DNA from: Kineosporia sp. NBRC 101731
Lineage (GTDB): Bacteria; Actinomycetota; Actinomycetes; Actinomycetales; Kineosporiaceae
Assembly: GCF_030269305.1 (NCBI RefSeq)
Contig: NZ_BSTC01000002.1
Coordinates: forward strand, 1-64,000
Reading direction: 5' to 3'
Length of the DNA: 64,000 nucleotides
Shown one piece after another: positions 7,742-16,726 of the stretch. Numbering within the stretch: position 1 is the stretch's first letter; every line of letters begins with the position of its first letter. The notes beneath the pieces were generated by a model. That model worked only from the letters and a program-made list of their open reading frames with translations, was not told where the DNA came from and did not search any database. A program made the translations under genes and the position numbers.

Positions 7742-10135
7742 TCACTCTCCTCCGGCTTCCGGCTTGTCGTATTCCTGGCTGGCCTGCCAGTCCGCGGCTC
7801 GGACCAGGGCTTCCAGAAAGGCCAGGCGGAAAGGGCCGAGGTCGGGGCGGTCGCGCAGCCGGCAGCTGCGCTGGGTCCAGGAATCACCGCCGATCTTGAG
7901 CGCGCTCGTGGAGATCTCGACCGGGTCGTGCGCGCGGCCATCAGGAGCGATCTGGGGAACCTGGTCGCCATGGTGAACGCTCTGCCGGGCGATGGGGTTG
8001 ATGCCCAGCCGCACCTGGCCGTGGTGCGCGGCCACCAGGTAGGCGACCAGATCGGACTCCGGCCCGGTGTCATGCAGCATCAGGGCGCCCACCAGCTCGT
8101 GCCGCAGCCCGGCGCGACCGTCACGGAATCGGAGCCGGGCGCGGTTGCCGGACTTGGCCCAGAGCAAGGTGCGGTCTGCTTCTTCGGGGAGGTGCTCGCC
8201 CAGCGCTGCCTGGAACGCATCATGGGCCTTACCGATGTCGTGCTTCTCCCCCGCCAGCACGACTGCGGCCCAGTGGTCGGGCGACAGATCGGCGCCGGAC
8301 TCGTAGATGGTTCTCAGCGCATCGGCCTTCCGGCGCACGTCAGCGCCGTGCTGGGCCAGGGTCACTCGCTCTGAGCAGGTTCGTTCAGGGGGCGTCGGTG
8401 GGGTGGTGGGCACCAAGGGCACAAGAATGAGGGACGCGGCATCCCACCCGGTCTCGGCGGTGTACCCGCCGTACCTGGTGTCCAGTACGAGGGTGGCTCC
8501 GGGCCTGATCTGGTCATCGGTGGCCCGGCGCCATTCGCCGATCGCCTGATCACGCACCCACGCGGAAACCCCCTTGATGCGCCCGGCCTTGCGCAGACCG
8601 GCAAGCAGCGACCGCAGCTGCCCGACCGGAACCTGACAGATCTCGTTGCGGTGCATCGCGCGTTCATCATTCGACAACGGCTGCGCCTCGAGATCCCGCC
8701 AGGCAACTCCCACCGTGCGCTCGTCCGCGTCCCGCACCCACCGGGAAACGTCGATGTCGTTGCCGTCCAGGTCAGGGCTGGTGTCGAACAGATCGATCAG
8801 GTCTTGCCGGCGGAGCACCGAGTACAGCGGCAGGTGCTCATCGACCTGGGCCTCTTGAAGCTGCGTCGAGGTGAGGTGCTGGTCTTCGTGGCTCCGCAGA
8901 AACTCGGCGCTGGCCTTGAGATCGGCCTCTTCGTAGGGGTGATGCCCGGCCCTACCCGGTGGCGTGACCCACCACAGCGCGGCCCCGTCGTCGTCACCTG
9001 CGCGATTGCAGCGCCCGGCCCGCTGCACCACCGACGACCAGGGCGCTGCCTCGGTGATGAGGGTCTGGCTGGTGACGTCGACGCCGGCTTCGAGTACCTG
9101 CGTGGCCACCACGACGGTGCCCTGCTCTCCGGGGTCTTGCAGCAGCTCTGCTGTCTTCTGCGCCCGGTCGAGCGGGCGGAAGCGGGAATGCACGAGGACC
9201 AGTCCCGGCTGCTCCTGGTGGGGAAGTTCCCCTATCCGCCTCTGAAGCTCGGCATGCACCTGCCGTGCCCGCTCCACCGTGTTGAGCAGCACGATGGTGC
9301 GCGTGGCCCTGACCTGGTGCCGGAGAACATGCCCGGCCAGCGCCTCGGGATACTTCTTAGCCTCCGTGGCCGTGAGCACCAGCTCTCTCACGTGCCGCGT
9401 TGCCTCAAGACGCTTCTTCAGTGGCCCTTTCCGATCGGCCGGCGACAGCTCGACGCGCCGGGCGCTGCTCAGCAGGTCGGGGTAGTCCGGCAACCCCGCC
9501 ATCCGGTCGGAGCGCAGCGTCGCGGACATCCACATCGTGGTCGACGGAAGCGCCGAGCCCAGCTTGCGCCGCAGGCCTTCCAACTGGATCGATGTGCCCA
9601 GCCCAGGCCCCATCAACTGCACCTCGTCGAACACGAACTGCGCATCTGTGTGCAGCAATCCGAACGACATCGGCCAGGCCGTGCGCCCTTCCCCATATCC
9701 GCGCATCAGCAGCCTGGAGAGAACCATGTCTTGCGTGCCCACGAAGACGGCATCCGCGGCCGGATCAACCTTCCACGCCCGATCGTCGCTTGACTCTCCG
9801 CCCATGAGCTGGTGCAACGCCACAGGCGCCCAGCCCAGCTGATCGTGCAGGTTGTTCAGCCAGCGGTCGACAACGCCATGCGTCTGATTCACCAGGGACC
9901 GCTGGGGCAGGACAAGAATCAGCTTGCGCGGGGTGGCATCGCGCACCGCCGCCTCCGGATGCAAACGCTTGCGGTAGAGCCAGGGCAGCACCGAGGCCAG
10001 CGTCTTGCCCGTTCCCGTCGGAACCGAAAGCAGTTCTGGTAGGCCTTCTTCTGCAAGTCGACACTGGTAATCGTAGGGAACTGCATCCTCGTTGCACTCA
10101 GCGCGTTGCACGAAGGACGTGAAGTCCAGGGCCAC
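7742..10135 (-). CDS. cas3: Type I-G CRISPR-associated helicase/nuclease Cas3 with C-terminal HD domain
   Basis: 797 residues from a GTG at 10135 with GGGAGG six bases upstream. Longer starts in the frame lack such a site. The helicase comes first: Walker A PTGTGKT (about residues 39-45), Walker B DEVQ (about 170-173), motif VI QRAGRCNRAG. The HD nuclease follows at the C-terminus: HGADVRRKA near 600, KHDIGK near 631-636, RHELVGALMLHD and AAHHG. This order, the reverse of most type I Cas3 proteins, is characteristic of I-U/I-G. Cas3 unwinds and degrades DNA marked by Cascade. All visible catalytic motifs are intact. First gene of the cas operon. Confidence 0.95.
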   Translation of the reverse strand: MALDFTSFVQRAECNEDAVPYDYQCRLAEEGLPELLSVPTGTGKTLASVLPWLYRKRLHPEAAVRDATPRKLILVLPQRSLVNQTHGVVDRWLNNLHDQLGWAPVALHQLMGGESSDDRAWKVDPAADAVFVGTQDMVLSRLLMRGYGEGRTAWPMSFGLLHTDAQFVFDEVQLMGPGLGTSIQLEGLRRKLGSALPSTTMWMSATLRSDRMAGLPDYPDLLSSARRVELSPADRKGPLKKRLEATRHVRELVLTATEAKKYPEALAGHVLRHQVRATRTIVLLNTVERARQVHAELQRRIGELPHQEQPGLVLVHSRFRPLDRAQKTAELLQDPGEQGTVVVATQVLEAGVDVTSQTLITEAAPWSSVVQRAGRCNRAGDDDGAALWWVTPPGRAGHHPYEEADLKASAEFLRSHEDQHLTSTQLQEAQVDEHLPLYSVLRRQDLIDLFDTSPDLDGNDIDVSRWVRDADERTVGVAWRDLEAQPLSNDERAMHRNEICQVPVGQLRSLLAGLRKAGRIKGVSAWVRDQAIGEWRRATDDQIRPGATLVLDTRYGGYTAETGWDAASLILVPLVPTTPPTPPERTCSERVTLAQHGADVRRKADALRTIYESGADLSPDHWAAVVLAGEKHDIGKAHDAFQAALGEHLPEEADRTLLWAKSGNRARLRFRDGRAGLRHELVGALMLHDTGPESDLVAYLVAAHHGQVRLGINPIARQSVHHGDQVPQIAPDGRAHDPVEISTSALKIGGDSWTQRSCRLRDRPDLGPFRLAFLEALVRAADWQASQEYDKPEAGGE

Positions 10136-10453
10136 GCCAACCTCCCGAGCCAAGATCCGGAATCTGATTCCACCGACTGTGCCGACGGAAAAGAGCGCCT
10201 GAACAGCGGTTTCGCAGTCCGCGTTACCGTCACTCAGCAAGCTGGATGCAACGTACACGGGCCCACCGACAATCTCGCCGGCTCACTCAAAACCGCCGAT
10301 GCGAGGACATCTCGACAGACCATGGCACATCCGGGACCACCCCCAAGCTTTGTCCCTGGGGCATCGGGTCTTGGGGATGCCTCCACGTCCTGGCTATCCC
10401 GGTAAGGCCAAGCCAGGAGGTACCAGCTGTCTTTAGACCGACGACTGTCATCG
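10136..10453. promoter_or_regulatory. Region between cas3 and array 2, expected cas operon promoter
   Basis: No gene is supported in these roughly 320 bases. It must hold the promoter of the minus-strand cas operon, and it receives the leader-distal end of array 2. I could not pick out convincing -35/-10 boxes. Confidence 0.4.
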
Positions 10454-10851
10454 TCTCAACGAAGTCCGTCCCCGAAGGGCGGAGCGAGTCGGGTGGGCAT
10501 CGCGCATCTCGTGCAGGTGAAGCTCCCCTTAACGAAATCCGTCCCCGAAGGGCGGAGCGAGTGGTTTTCGCTGGCCGACGCAGCAGCGCCGAGGTAATCC
10601 CTCAACGAAGTCCGTCCCCGAAGAGCGGAGCGAGCAAGACCCTCGCCCTCACCTGGAACGTCCGCAACGCCCCTCAACGAAGTCCGGCCCCGAAGGACGG
10701 AGCGAGCCGGTACGCCCAGCAACGTGATGAGCGTGGTCGCCCCCCTCAACGAAGTCCGTCCCCGAAGGGCGGAGCGAGGAGTGCTCGACCCCCGAGATGT
10801 GGGTGAGGCTCTGGTCCCTCAACGAAGTCCGTCCCCGAAGGGCGGAGCGAG
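10454..10851 (-). CRISPR. CRISPR array 2: 6 repeats, 5 spacers
   Basis: 35-nt repeats start at 10454, 10527, 10600, 10672, 10744 and 10817. Spacers are 37-38 nt. The repeat equals that of array 1 except for two positions: GTAGGG becomes GAAGGG in the hairpin loop, and the end GCCAG becomes GCGAG. The four leftmost repeats each carry 1-3 substitutions, and the two next to the leader are perfect. This fixes the leader on the right and transcription on the minus strand, towards cas3. The spacers differ from those of array 1. Confidence 0.96.
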
Positions 10852-11049
10852 GGCTCGACCGATATCACCCTGCTGACCTGCAGCATTCCACCCCTGTGCG
10901 AGCGCTCCTCGCCGCGGACTCTGCATGAACCTGTCCTCCCAGCACTTCTAGAGCCAAAAAACCTCCTGAGCTGCATGCGAGCGCTCCAGCGTGAAGGTCT
11001 CCGCACCGGAGCGCTCGCATACACCACAACCTGATGTGGGCGTCCGCTG
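10852..11049 (-). promoter_or_regulatory. Leader of CRISPR array 2
   Basis: This aligns end to end with 2764-2972: the same GGCTCGACC junction, the GCTGACCTGCAGC block, the GCGAGCGCTCC copies and the 12-bp hairpin (arms 10976-10987 and 11008-11019). Here the arms begin and end T/A instead of C/G. Six T follow on the minus strand. Confidence 0.78.
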
Positions 11050-11091
11050 CCATCATCTCGCAGCGGGCCGGAACAGCCCCCATGCCGTAAT
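11050..11091 (-). pseudogene. Remnant of the 3' end of a second csb2
   Basis: On the minus strand the bases read ..TACGGCATGGGG.CTGTTCCGG.., matching the last codons of csb2 (YGMGLFRP) with one extra G that shifts the frame. It sits at the same distance from the leader as intact csb2 does from leader 1. So it is the stump of a duplicated csb2-leader-array block. Confidence 0.75.
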
Positions 11092-11540
11092 CAATGGTCG
11101 ACGGCCCGGTTCACGGGACGGCAGTTGGAGGATATGCCCGGACTGAGGCGACGAAAAGGTTTCTGACCTGGGAAGTGTCGATGGCTCGAGCAGATTCGCT
11201 CTGGAGCCCCGCAACGGGTCACTGCTCATTCGAGGGTGTCGACTTCCCCATACAACAAAGGACGCGAATCTCAATTGTGCGAACTTGTCATGCCACGTTC
11301 GTGCAACTGTCATCAAAAGTTTCACGCGCTGGATGCATCGGAAAACGGGGGGTTCGACGCGAACTTACGCGATAGCACCACCGTTCGCGCTGGGATAGCG
11401 ATGTCAGCCGAAGATTGCGAATTTCACAAAACCCCAAGACCCTATGACTCGCCTGTGTAGACCAGTAATGTCCATTTTCGCCGGGTGGTTCCATTTCGCC
11501 CAACGTTCGTCGGCTCGATCATGGGGAGTTGTTGCTGGAT
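11092..11540. other. Intergenic stretch right of the CRISPR locus
   Basis: About 450 bases with only weak open frames that lack ribosome binding sites and recognisable products. It marks the right boundary of the CRISPR block and must contain the promoter of the peptidase gene that follows. No repeats or RNA gene were seen. Confidence 0.4.
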
Positions 11541-12500
11541 ATGCGTAGGCTTATTGCTGGTGCGGCCGTGAGTGTTCTTGGCGTGGGGCTGACCATCGGG
11601 GCTGGTGGTTCGGCCCATGCTGATGTCCTCGAAGAGCCGGGTGATACCGCAGGCGGGATTAGTGAGCCCAACACCTGGCCAGACCTTTCGGAGCCCGGTG
11701 CGAAGGAAGATCGAGCACAGGCGGAAGCAAAGCTAGCGCTGTCTGAGGCCATTTTCGTGTCTGCGACGGGGACCGGTTCCCAGGCGAGGGTGTCAAAGAG
11801 CGTTGCGCAGATGCTGGCCGACTATCAGGCTACCTTCGGCACCAAAGCGTTGAGCGAAGATACGGAGTCGGCACTACTTGAGGCAGCCCGGCCCGGTGGT
11901 TCCAGCACCAACTCCGACGGGGTTTCTACCAGAGCTGTGGACGCGCCCGAGCGCACTATATCGATGGCTCAGTATCCTCAGGCCAAGAACTACTATTGCG
12001 GACCGGCCGCTGCCCAGGCGCTACTCAAGGCCAAGAACTTTGGTGACAGTGCCGATAGCGGTCTGGCGCTCACGCAGGCCAACCTGGCACGAGATGAATA
12101 CTTGACCACGGAGAAGAACGATGCGACGACTTGGGCCAGTTTCAGGATGCGCAAGGGCATGAATCGTTGGAGGGGTGACACATTCTTCGTCGAACTACCC
12201 AGTCCGTCAGGTTCTCGTTTTCAGTCAGCGGTTCTTACCGCTGTCAGCGGCGGGCACGGCGGTACAGTCGATGCTGTTGAGTATGCGGGCGGTTTGCACT
12301 ACAACAACCATCCGTCCGATCGCACGATCGGACACTGGACCGCTATCTATGGCCACACCGCGGACGTGGTCAGTGTGAAGCTCGTTGATCCGTCAGCCTC
12401 CGATTCCGTTTCCTGGGGCCATCTGCCGGCCGAAAAGTTCCGATACAACACGAAGCAGTTCGCTGACAATTTCCTCGAGGCTAACGGAATGGTCTATTGA
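11541..12500 (+). CDS. Secreted C39-like cysteine peptidase family protein
   Basis: About 319 residues. The ATG at 11541 gives a clean signal peptide (MRRLIAGAAVSVLGVGL, then cleavage after AHA). TTG codons at 11529 and 11532 are alternatives close to a GGGGAG. After a 120-residue linker come the hallmarks of the C39-like fold: NYYCGPAAAQ with the likely nucleophile Cys near residue 153, IGHWTAIYGH with the catalytic His near 266, and VDPS with Asp near 284. Such proteins cut peptides or inhibitors outside the cell. No ABC exporter is attached, so it probably leaves by Sec. The stop overlaps the next gene's TTG start (TTGA), so the pair is coupled. Confidence 0.75.
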   Translation: MRRLIAGAAVSVLGVGLTIGAGGSAHADVLEEPGDTAGGISEPNTWPDLSEPGAKEDRAQAEAKLALSEAIFVSATGTGSQARVSKSVAQMLADYQATFGTKALSEDTESALLEAARPGGSSTNSDGVSTRAVDAPERTISMAQYPQAKNYYCGPAAAQALLKAKNFGDSADSGLALTQANLARDEYLTTEKNDATTWASFRMRKGMNRWRGDTFFVELPSPSGSRFQSAVLTAVSGGHGGTVDAVEYAGGLHYNNHPSDRTIGHWTAIYGHTADVVSVKLVDPSASDSVSWGHLPAEKFRYNTKQFADNFLEANGMVY

Positions 12501-13837
12501 TCCACGTTCGGCATCTCGCCAGTGCCATTTTGTGCTGCACAGTCGGGCTTGCAGGCTGCTCGGGGGCGTCGTCGGTAGCGGCGCAACCCCCGAGCAATTC
12601 TGCGTCGACGGCTGCGCCAAGTCCTGAGACATCGCCTGACCGGCCCCAGATTCAGATCGACCGAGAAATTGCCTTCATGATCGGAGTTTCGGATGCGGCT
12701 GCCGCTCAGTTCAGAGGGCCTCAGCGGACCCTGCATCCCAAGGCAGAAACGGCTGACCGAGTTGTTGTACCTACAGGGATCCCTTCAGAAACGACTTTTC
12801 TGACGACCGAGACAAAAGTGAACGCAATGAACGGCGCAGGTACTGCCCTCAGTTCATTCAGTCGGGTCGGCCTCTGGAGCGATGGCAAGGGATTCGTCGC
12901 CGTAGCCAAGACGGGAAAAGAGACAGCTGGTCCGATGGCGGGGGCAGAACGCCAGGTTATGGGGGCGACTCAGGCCGGCGACGATCTCGTGTGGATAGAA
13001 ACCCCCAGCACGGATCTTGCATTCCTGGACTGGAGTCTGCGAACCGCCAAGTCCGATGGATCGAAGACCCGTGAACTGGCGCACAGCCAGATCCTCAAGG
13101 GCGATGCGCGTCCCCTGACCGTGACAGGTGGCACGTATCCCGTAGTCATCGGGGAATGGGTGTACTGGGCGGCATCGGTCGCCATCACAGCGGATCCCGA
13201 TCCGGGAACCGCGGAGGATTGGGAGTTCAACATCCTCCGTACGAAGCTGTCAGAGAAGTCCAAGGTGGAGACCGTGGCAAGGAATGCGGTTATGCCGGCC
13301 GTGGCCGGTAGGGATCTGGTGTATGCGGCCCGCCAGAGTGAGACGTCGGACTCCTACGAAATTCATCGGATGGCGGTGTCTGGTGATGGATCAGATGAAA
13401 TCCTCATTCGTGGAACTGTTTCCGGGACGTCGGACATTGTCGACTTGGCGGCATCGGAATCCTACGTTGCCTGGGGAGTTCGCTCGCCTGAGGTAGGCGA
13501 GGAGGGGTGGAGCAGAAAGTCTCTGCCCGGTCAGATCTTTGCCATGGATCTGGCCACCGAGGAAGTGAGCACTGTGGTTACGGCCGACGAGGTAGGCAGT
13601 GCGAATCTCTCCCTCACCAAGACGGGCGTTCTCTGGGGCAACGGTTCTGGCAACGGCGATCCCACCGAGTACTACCTGAACATGCCTACGCACAAGCTGT
13701 TCTCATTGGCCAAGAACCAAGGACACAGCGCCGTCGCAGGTGATCCTGCACATGACACCGTGATGTGGGCTAAGGGCACTGACGCCAAGACGCACCGAAG
13801 TCTTTGGCATGTGGCCGAGTTGGAAACCTCGAGCTGA
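12497..13837 (+). CDS. Putative lipoprotein, possibly beta-propeller-like
   Basis: 446 residues with a signal peptide ending in the lipobox LAGC (Cys about 21), so probably anchored to the outer face of the membrane. A Ser/Pro-rich linker follows. The rest contains repeated blade-like stretches with alternating beta pattern (VIGEWVYWAAS, VAGRDLVYAARQ, ASESYVAWGVR, LTKTGVLWGNG), suggesting a TolB/WD-like propeller. That fold is inferred from spacing alone. It starts at TTG overlapping the stop of the C39-like peptidase, so the two products are probably made together and may work together, for example as peptidase and surface partner. Confidence 0.65.
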   Translation: MIHVRHLASAILCCTVGLAGCSGASSVAAQPPSNSASTAAPSPETSPDRPQIQIDREIAFMIGVSDAAAAQFRGPQRTLHPKAETADRVVVPTGIPSETTFLTTETKVNAMNGAGTALSSFSRVGLWSDGKGFVAVAKTGKETAGPMAGAERQVMGATQAGDDLVWIETPSTDLAFLDWSLRTAKSDGSKTRELAHSQILKGDARPLTVTGGTYPVVIGEWVYWAASVAITADPDPGTAEDWEFNILRTKLSEKSKVETVARNAVMPAVAGRDLVYAARQSETSDSYEIHRMAVSGDGSDEILIRGTVSGTSDIVDLAASESYVAWGVRSPEVGEEGWSRKSLPGQIFAMDLATEEVSTVVTADEVGSANLSLTKTGVLWGNGSGNGDPTEYYLNMPTHKLFSLAKNQGHSAVAGDPAHDTVMWAKGTDAKTHRSLWHVAELETSS

Positions 13838-14035
13838 AGCCCCCCGCCGGGCAGGCAATGGCCGGCAGGGACATCTGGAGGCCATGGTCGGCAGAGTGCT
13901 TCGAGGGAGTGATTAATGGCCTCTGCCGTCAAGGACGACGTCGGCCAGGCCGATCGTGCCCGGCGGCCGCCTGGTCAGGGCTCGCCGTAGCAGATCGCCC
14001 TGACCAGGGCCGTGGCCCGGATCTGACCCCCTCCG

Positions 14036-14563
14036 TCAGACCCGGGCCTCGTTCAGTAGTCCCGCCTTTCGCAGTTCTGCCAATCCTCGGGCGGCGTTGC
14101 TGCGCACGCTCGCATGAGCCATGCCGAGCGTCGCGGCAATTTCGTGGTCGTTCAGGCCCTCGTAGTACCTCAACACCAGCACGGCCCGATGTTTCGGTTT
14201 CAACCGGCCCAAAGCTGCCAGCAGTGAATCCCGTTCAGCCAGAACTCCGCTCTCGTCGGGCACCGGACGTTCCCCGATCAGGGCACTGTCAGACAGCGAC
14301 TCGCGGTGAAACCCCCGACGCCAGAACGACGTCGCCGCGTTGACCAGCATCTGCTTCACATAGGCCTGCGGGTTGAGGGCAGCACTGACCGTGTCCCACT
14401 TCAGCAGCACCTTCGCCAGCACGTCCTGCAGCAGATCTTCCGCATCGGCGTTCGACCGCGTCAGACCCCGGGCCATCGACAGCAGCCGCGGCGAGTTGTC
14501 CCGCACGAATTCCTCGAAGCCAGGAGCTCGGTCAATCGACGGCTCCTGCCAGGGGCGCCTCAC
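14036..14563 (-). CDS. SigE-family RNA polymerase sigma-70 factor
   Basis: 175 residues. Region 2 is LLSMARGLTRSNADAEDLLQ followed by VLLKWDTV. Region 4 is LKPKHRAVLVLRYYEGLNDHEIAATLG with a helix-turn-helix. These features and the short size fit the actinobacterial SigE-like group IV sigma factors. Its ATG start overlaps the stop of the upstream membrane protein gene (ATGA), so the two are co-translated. The membrane protein is the natural candidate for its regulator. Confidence 0.88.
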   Translation of the reverse strand: MRRPWQEPSIDRAPGFEEFVRDNSPRLLSMARGLTRSNADAEDLLQDVLAKVLLKWDTVSAALNPQAYVKQMLVNAATSFWRRGFHRESLSDSALIGERPVPDESGVLAERDSLLAALGRLKPKHRAVLVLRYYEGLNDHEIAATLGMAHASVRSNAARGLAELRKAGLLNEARV

Positions 14564-15549
14564 TGGACGGCCCCGGTCGCGCTCGGGAGATCGCTCGTTC
14601 CATCACCAGACAGGCGATGCAGTGGCCCCTCTTTTCCAGGTTCTGGCACCTCACCCACCAGCCGGGTGACCGCCGGGAAGAGCCAGGAGAACGTGTTGAC
14701 AGACGTTCGACTGGCCAGGTCGCCCGCCGCCGAACCAACGTTCAGGATCACCACGGCGTCCCCCACCACCACGACATCGCTCGCCAGCGTCAGTCCCTCG
14801 GAGTTGGTTCCCGCCGTCTCGAGTGTCGGTAGATTGACTTCGCCGGACCAGGTCACCCTCTTGGGAGCCTCTCCCGGGGCATTGGCATCGCAACCGACCG
14901 ATGCTGCCCGTAGTTGGTCGTGGACCTCGGTCGCCAGGTCTGGCCGGCCGGGCCACTGCAACACCGTCTCGGAGACCATCCAGGCCGGTACCTCGGCCTC
15001 CCCCTGCGAGACGTAAGTCTGCCTCCACCCCGTCTCTGGAGCCTCGACATCCAGCACCTCGGCATCACCGCAGACGTCCTGCGGGACCTTCTGACCGGAG
15101 ACGTCTTCAGGATCGTCAAGACCGTCAAGATCGGCCAGGCCGAACGTTTCCCCGTCGAGGTATGGTGCACCGCCCTCAGCGGGCTGGGCGAGATCTTCCG
15201 GCCGTAGTAGAGACGCCTTGGTCAGCGGGGGAACGGTCAAGGCCTTGGTAGCGGACGGCGTCGGCCGGGTCGGCACGGTATGGCCTTCGGCTTTCGTCCA
15301 CCACGGCGAGACCACCATGGTCACTGCGGCAGCCGCGGCCATGGTGACCGCGCCGGACACCAGCGCCTGACGCCGACGATGCTGCCTTCGGGCCCGGCGC
15401 TCAATCGCCCCCAGGTCCGGAACCGAGCCATGGGACGACCGCAGCCCGTCCCGAAAGAGGGCTATCACCGGGGCATCGCCCGCAGCAGGATGATCCAGGT
15501 CGAGGTCGGGCGGTTCGTCGCCCTGCCATCCACCGTCGTTTGCGCTCAT
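14560..15549 (-). CDS. Single-pass membrane protein, probable partner of the SigE-type sigma factor
   Basis: 329 residues: an acidic N-terminal cytoplasmic part, an Arg-rich stretch (RRARRQHRRRQ), one membrane helix at about residues 63-82 and a long extracytoplasmic domain rich in acidic residues. This is the topology of anti-sigma factors. However, the zinc-binding HxxxCxxC motif of ZAS proteins is absent, so it may be a different kind of regulator. It is the first gene of a two-gene operon with the sigma factor, which overlaps it by 4 bases. The ATG at 15549 is the first good start. Confidence 0.6.
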   Translation of the reverse strand: MSANDGGWQGDEPPDLDLDHPAAGDAPVIALFRDGLRSSHGSVPDLGAIERRARRQHRRRQALVSGAVTMAAAAAVTMVVSPWWTKAEGHTVPTRPTPSATKALTVPPLTKASLLRPEDLAQPAEGGAPYLDGETFGLADLDGLDDPEDVSGQKVPQDVCGDAEVLDVEAPETGWRQTYVSQGEAEVPAWMVSETVLQWPGRPDLATEVHDQLRAASVGCDANAPGEAPKRVTWSGEVNLPTLETAGTNSEGLTLASDVVVVGDAVVILNVGSAAGDLASRTSVNTFSWLFPAVTRLVGEVPEPGKEGPLHRLSGDGTSDLPSATGAVQ

Positions 15550-15793
15550 GCCCCTTAGACGCGTCCATAGGCGACTTTTGTGGCAACTTTCTCAGACGAT
15601 TCACAGGATGGGGCGCACCTCAGTCCGCCGGCACAGGCACCCCGTGGCCGGGCGAGCAGGTGGCATGAGCACCATCAGGGTCGCCCGCTGCTTCGCTCCC
15701 GGCATCCTTCATCGGAGGACCACGAACCGCATCACCGCATCGGGGAGCACCGCTCACGTGGGGACGCGCAGCCGATGCGGGGCGCTGGAGCGT

Positions 15794-16444
15794 TCAGTAG
15801 CCGGCGGTCTCCGTCTTTGACGGTCGGTTGTCCGGACCCTCGTGGAGATGGCAGGCGCCCTCGACAAAGAATGTCGTGTTACCGCCCTCCATCAAGGTAA
15901 TGTTGCCACCCTGACCGTTTTTGATGACCAGATAACGGTTCTGAGGCTCGTCGTCTATGACGACGATCTTGGTGAAGCCGTACTGTGCGGCAACCTCGAT
16001 GATCTTCTGCCATACCTGTGGCCAGACTGCATCCGGAGCACTTCCCGTAGCGAGGCCAGCGTCGTACCAAGCATGCTCAGCATCATCAATCTGAGCGAAC
16101 GGCGACAGACATCCGCCGGTCTCGATCTCTCTGGCCTTGGCTACGTCCCATGTCAGCTCGGGCGCCAGGTCGTCGAAGACCTTACGAAGTTCCTTCGCCA
16201 GCGCCAGATAGTCCTTCTCCGCCTGTTCGAAGGTGGGGCGCTTCTCGAGCTCAGCCCTGGCCTCTGGTTGCGTCATGGGCGCGCCCACGAGTTTTCTCAC
16301 CGTTCCTGAGCATCCGGCGCCCGTGAGCGCTAAACCCACTACGAGGAACACCGCACCTACGCGCCGGGTCAGCTGGCCGAGGGGGTTCGCGGAAGTCCAC
16401 CTTTCATCGGCATCTTGGGTCAGCTGCTCGAAGATGTTATCCAT
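15794..16444 (-). CDS. LppA-like lipoprotein
   Basis: 216 residues. The signal peptide-like helix (GAVFLVVGLALTGAGC) ends in a lipobox with Cys near 45, after an N-terminal extension of about 25 residues. The mature part has the pattern RPTFEQAEKDYLALAKELR, then DLAPELTW, GGCLSPF and a helix VWQKIIEVAAQYGFT. It resembles the actinobacterial LppA lipoprotein family, whose function is unknown. A clear paralogue lies at 19158-19772, and a fragment of a third is fused to lipoprotein C (23632 onward). It stands alone on the minus strand. Confidence 0.72.
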   Translation of the reverse strand: MDNIFEQLTQDADERWTSANPLGQLTRRVGAVFLVVGLALTGAGCSGTVRKLVGAPMTQPEARAELEKRPTFEQAEKDYLALAKELRKVFDDLAPELTWDVAKAREIETGGCLSPFAQIDDAEHAWYDAGLATGSAPDAVWPQVWQKIIEVAAQYGFTKIVVIDDEPQNRYLVIKNGQGGNITLMEGGNTTFFVEGACHLHEGPDNRPSKTETAGY

Positions 16445-16504
16445 ACCCGCTTTGACGCTCTGTTGCGGCTGCGCCGTGATCCCATCAGCGCATAGTCTCG
16501 GAGC

Positions 16505-16726
16505 GTGAAGAAGCTCCGTCTTGCCGCTCGCACATTTGCCCTGCTCTTCACTCGGCTCCGTCTGTTCGTTCAGCCAGTCGGCAATGATGGCTTGACCGCT
16601 TGGGAACGTCGACGGCTGGCGAAGCGCTATCTTGCCCGTGCCGGCCGCTTACGATCGCAGTCAAGCATGGATGCTCTAGAGACCCGGATCCGGGTGCGCC
16701 GCGCTGCGGGAGAAATTCGCCAATAG
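16505..16726 (+). CDS. Small basic hypothetical protein
   Basis: 73 residues from a GTG with a GGAG-like site just upstream. Very rich in Arg and Leu, with an N-terminal amphipathic or hydrophobic stretch (TFALLFTRLRLFVQPVG). I recognise no family. Codon third positions are reasonably GC-rich, but a gene this short could be chance. It lies divergently from the LppA-like gene, with about 60 bases between the starts. Confidence 0.3.
   Translation: MKKLRLAARTFALLFTRLRLFVQPVGNDGLTAWERRRLAKRYLARAGRLRSQSSMDALETRIRVRRAAGEIRQ

Noticed and set aside
5947-7899. 650-codon plus-strand frame across csx17
   Set aside because: Antisense shadow of a high-GC gene; it shows no family motifs and the minus strand encodes clear Csx17.
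10852-11091. Long GC-rich inverted repeats in the leader as a transposon end
   Set aside because: No transposase is near and the same structure occurs in both leaders at the same position, so it belongs to the leader.
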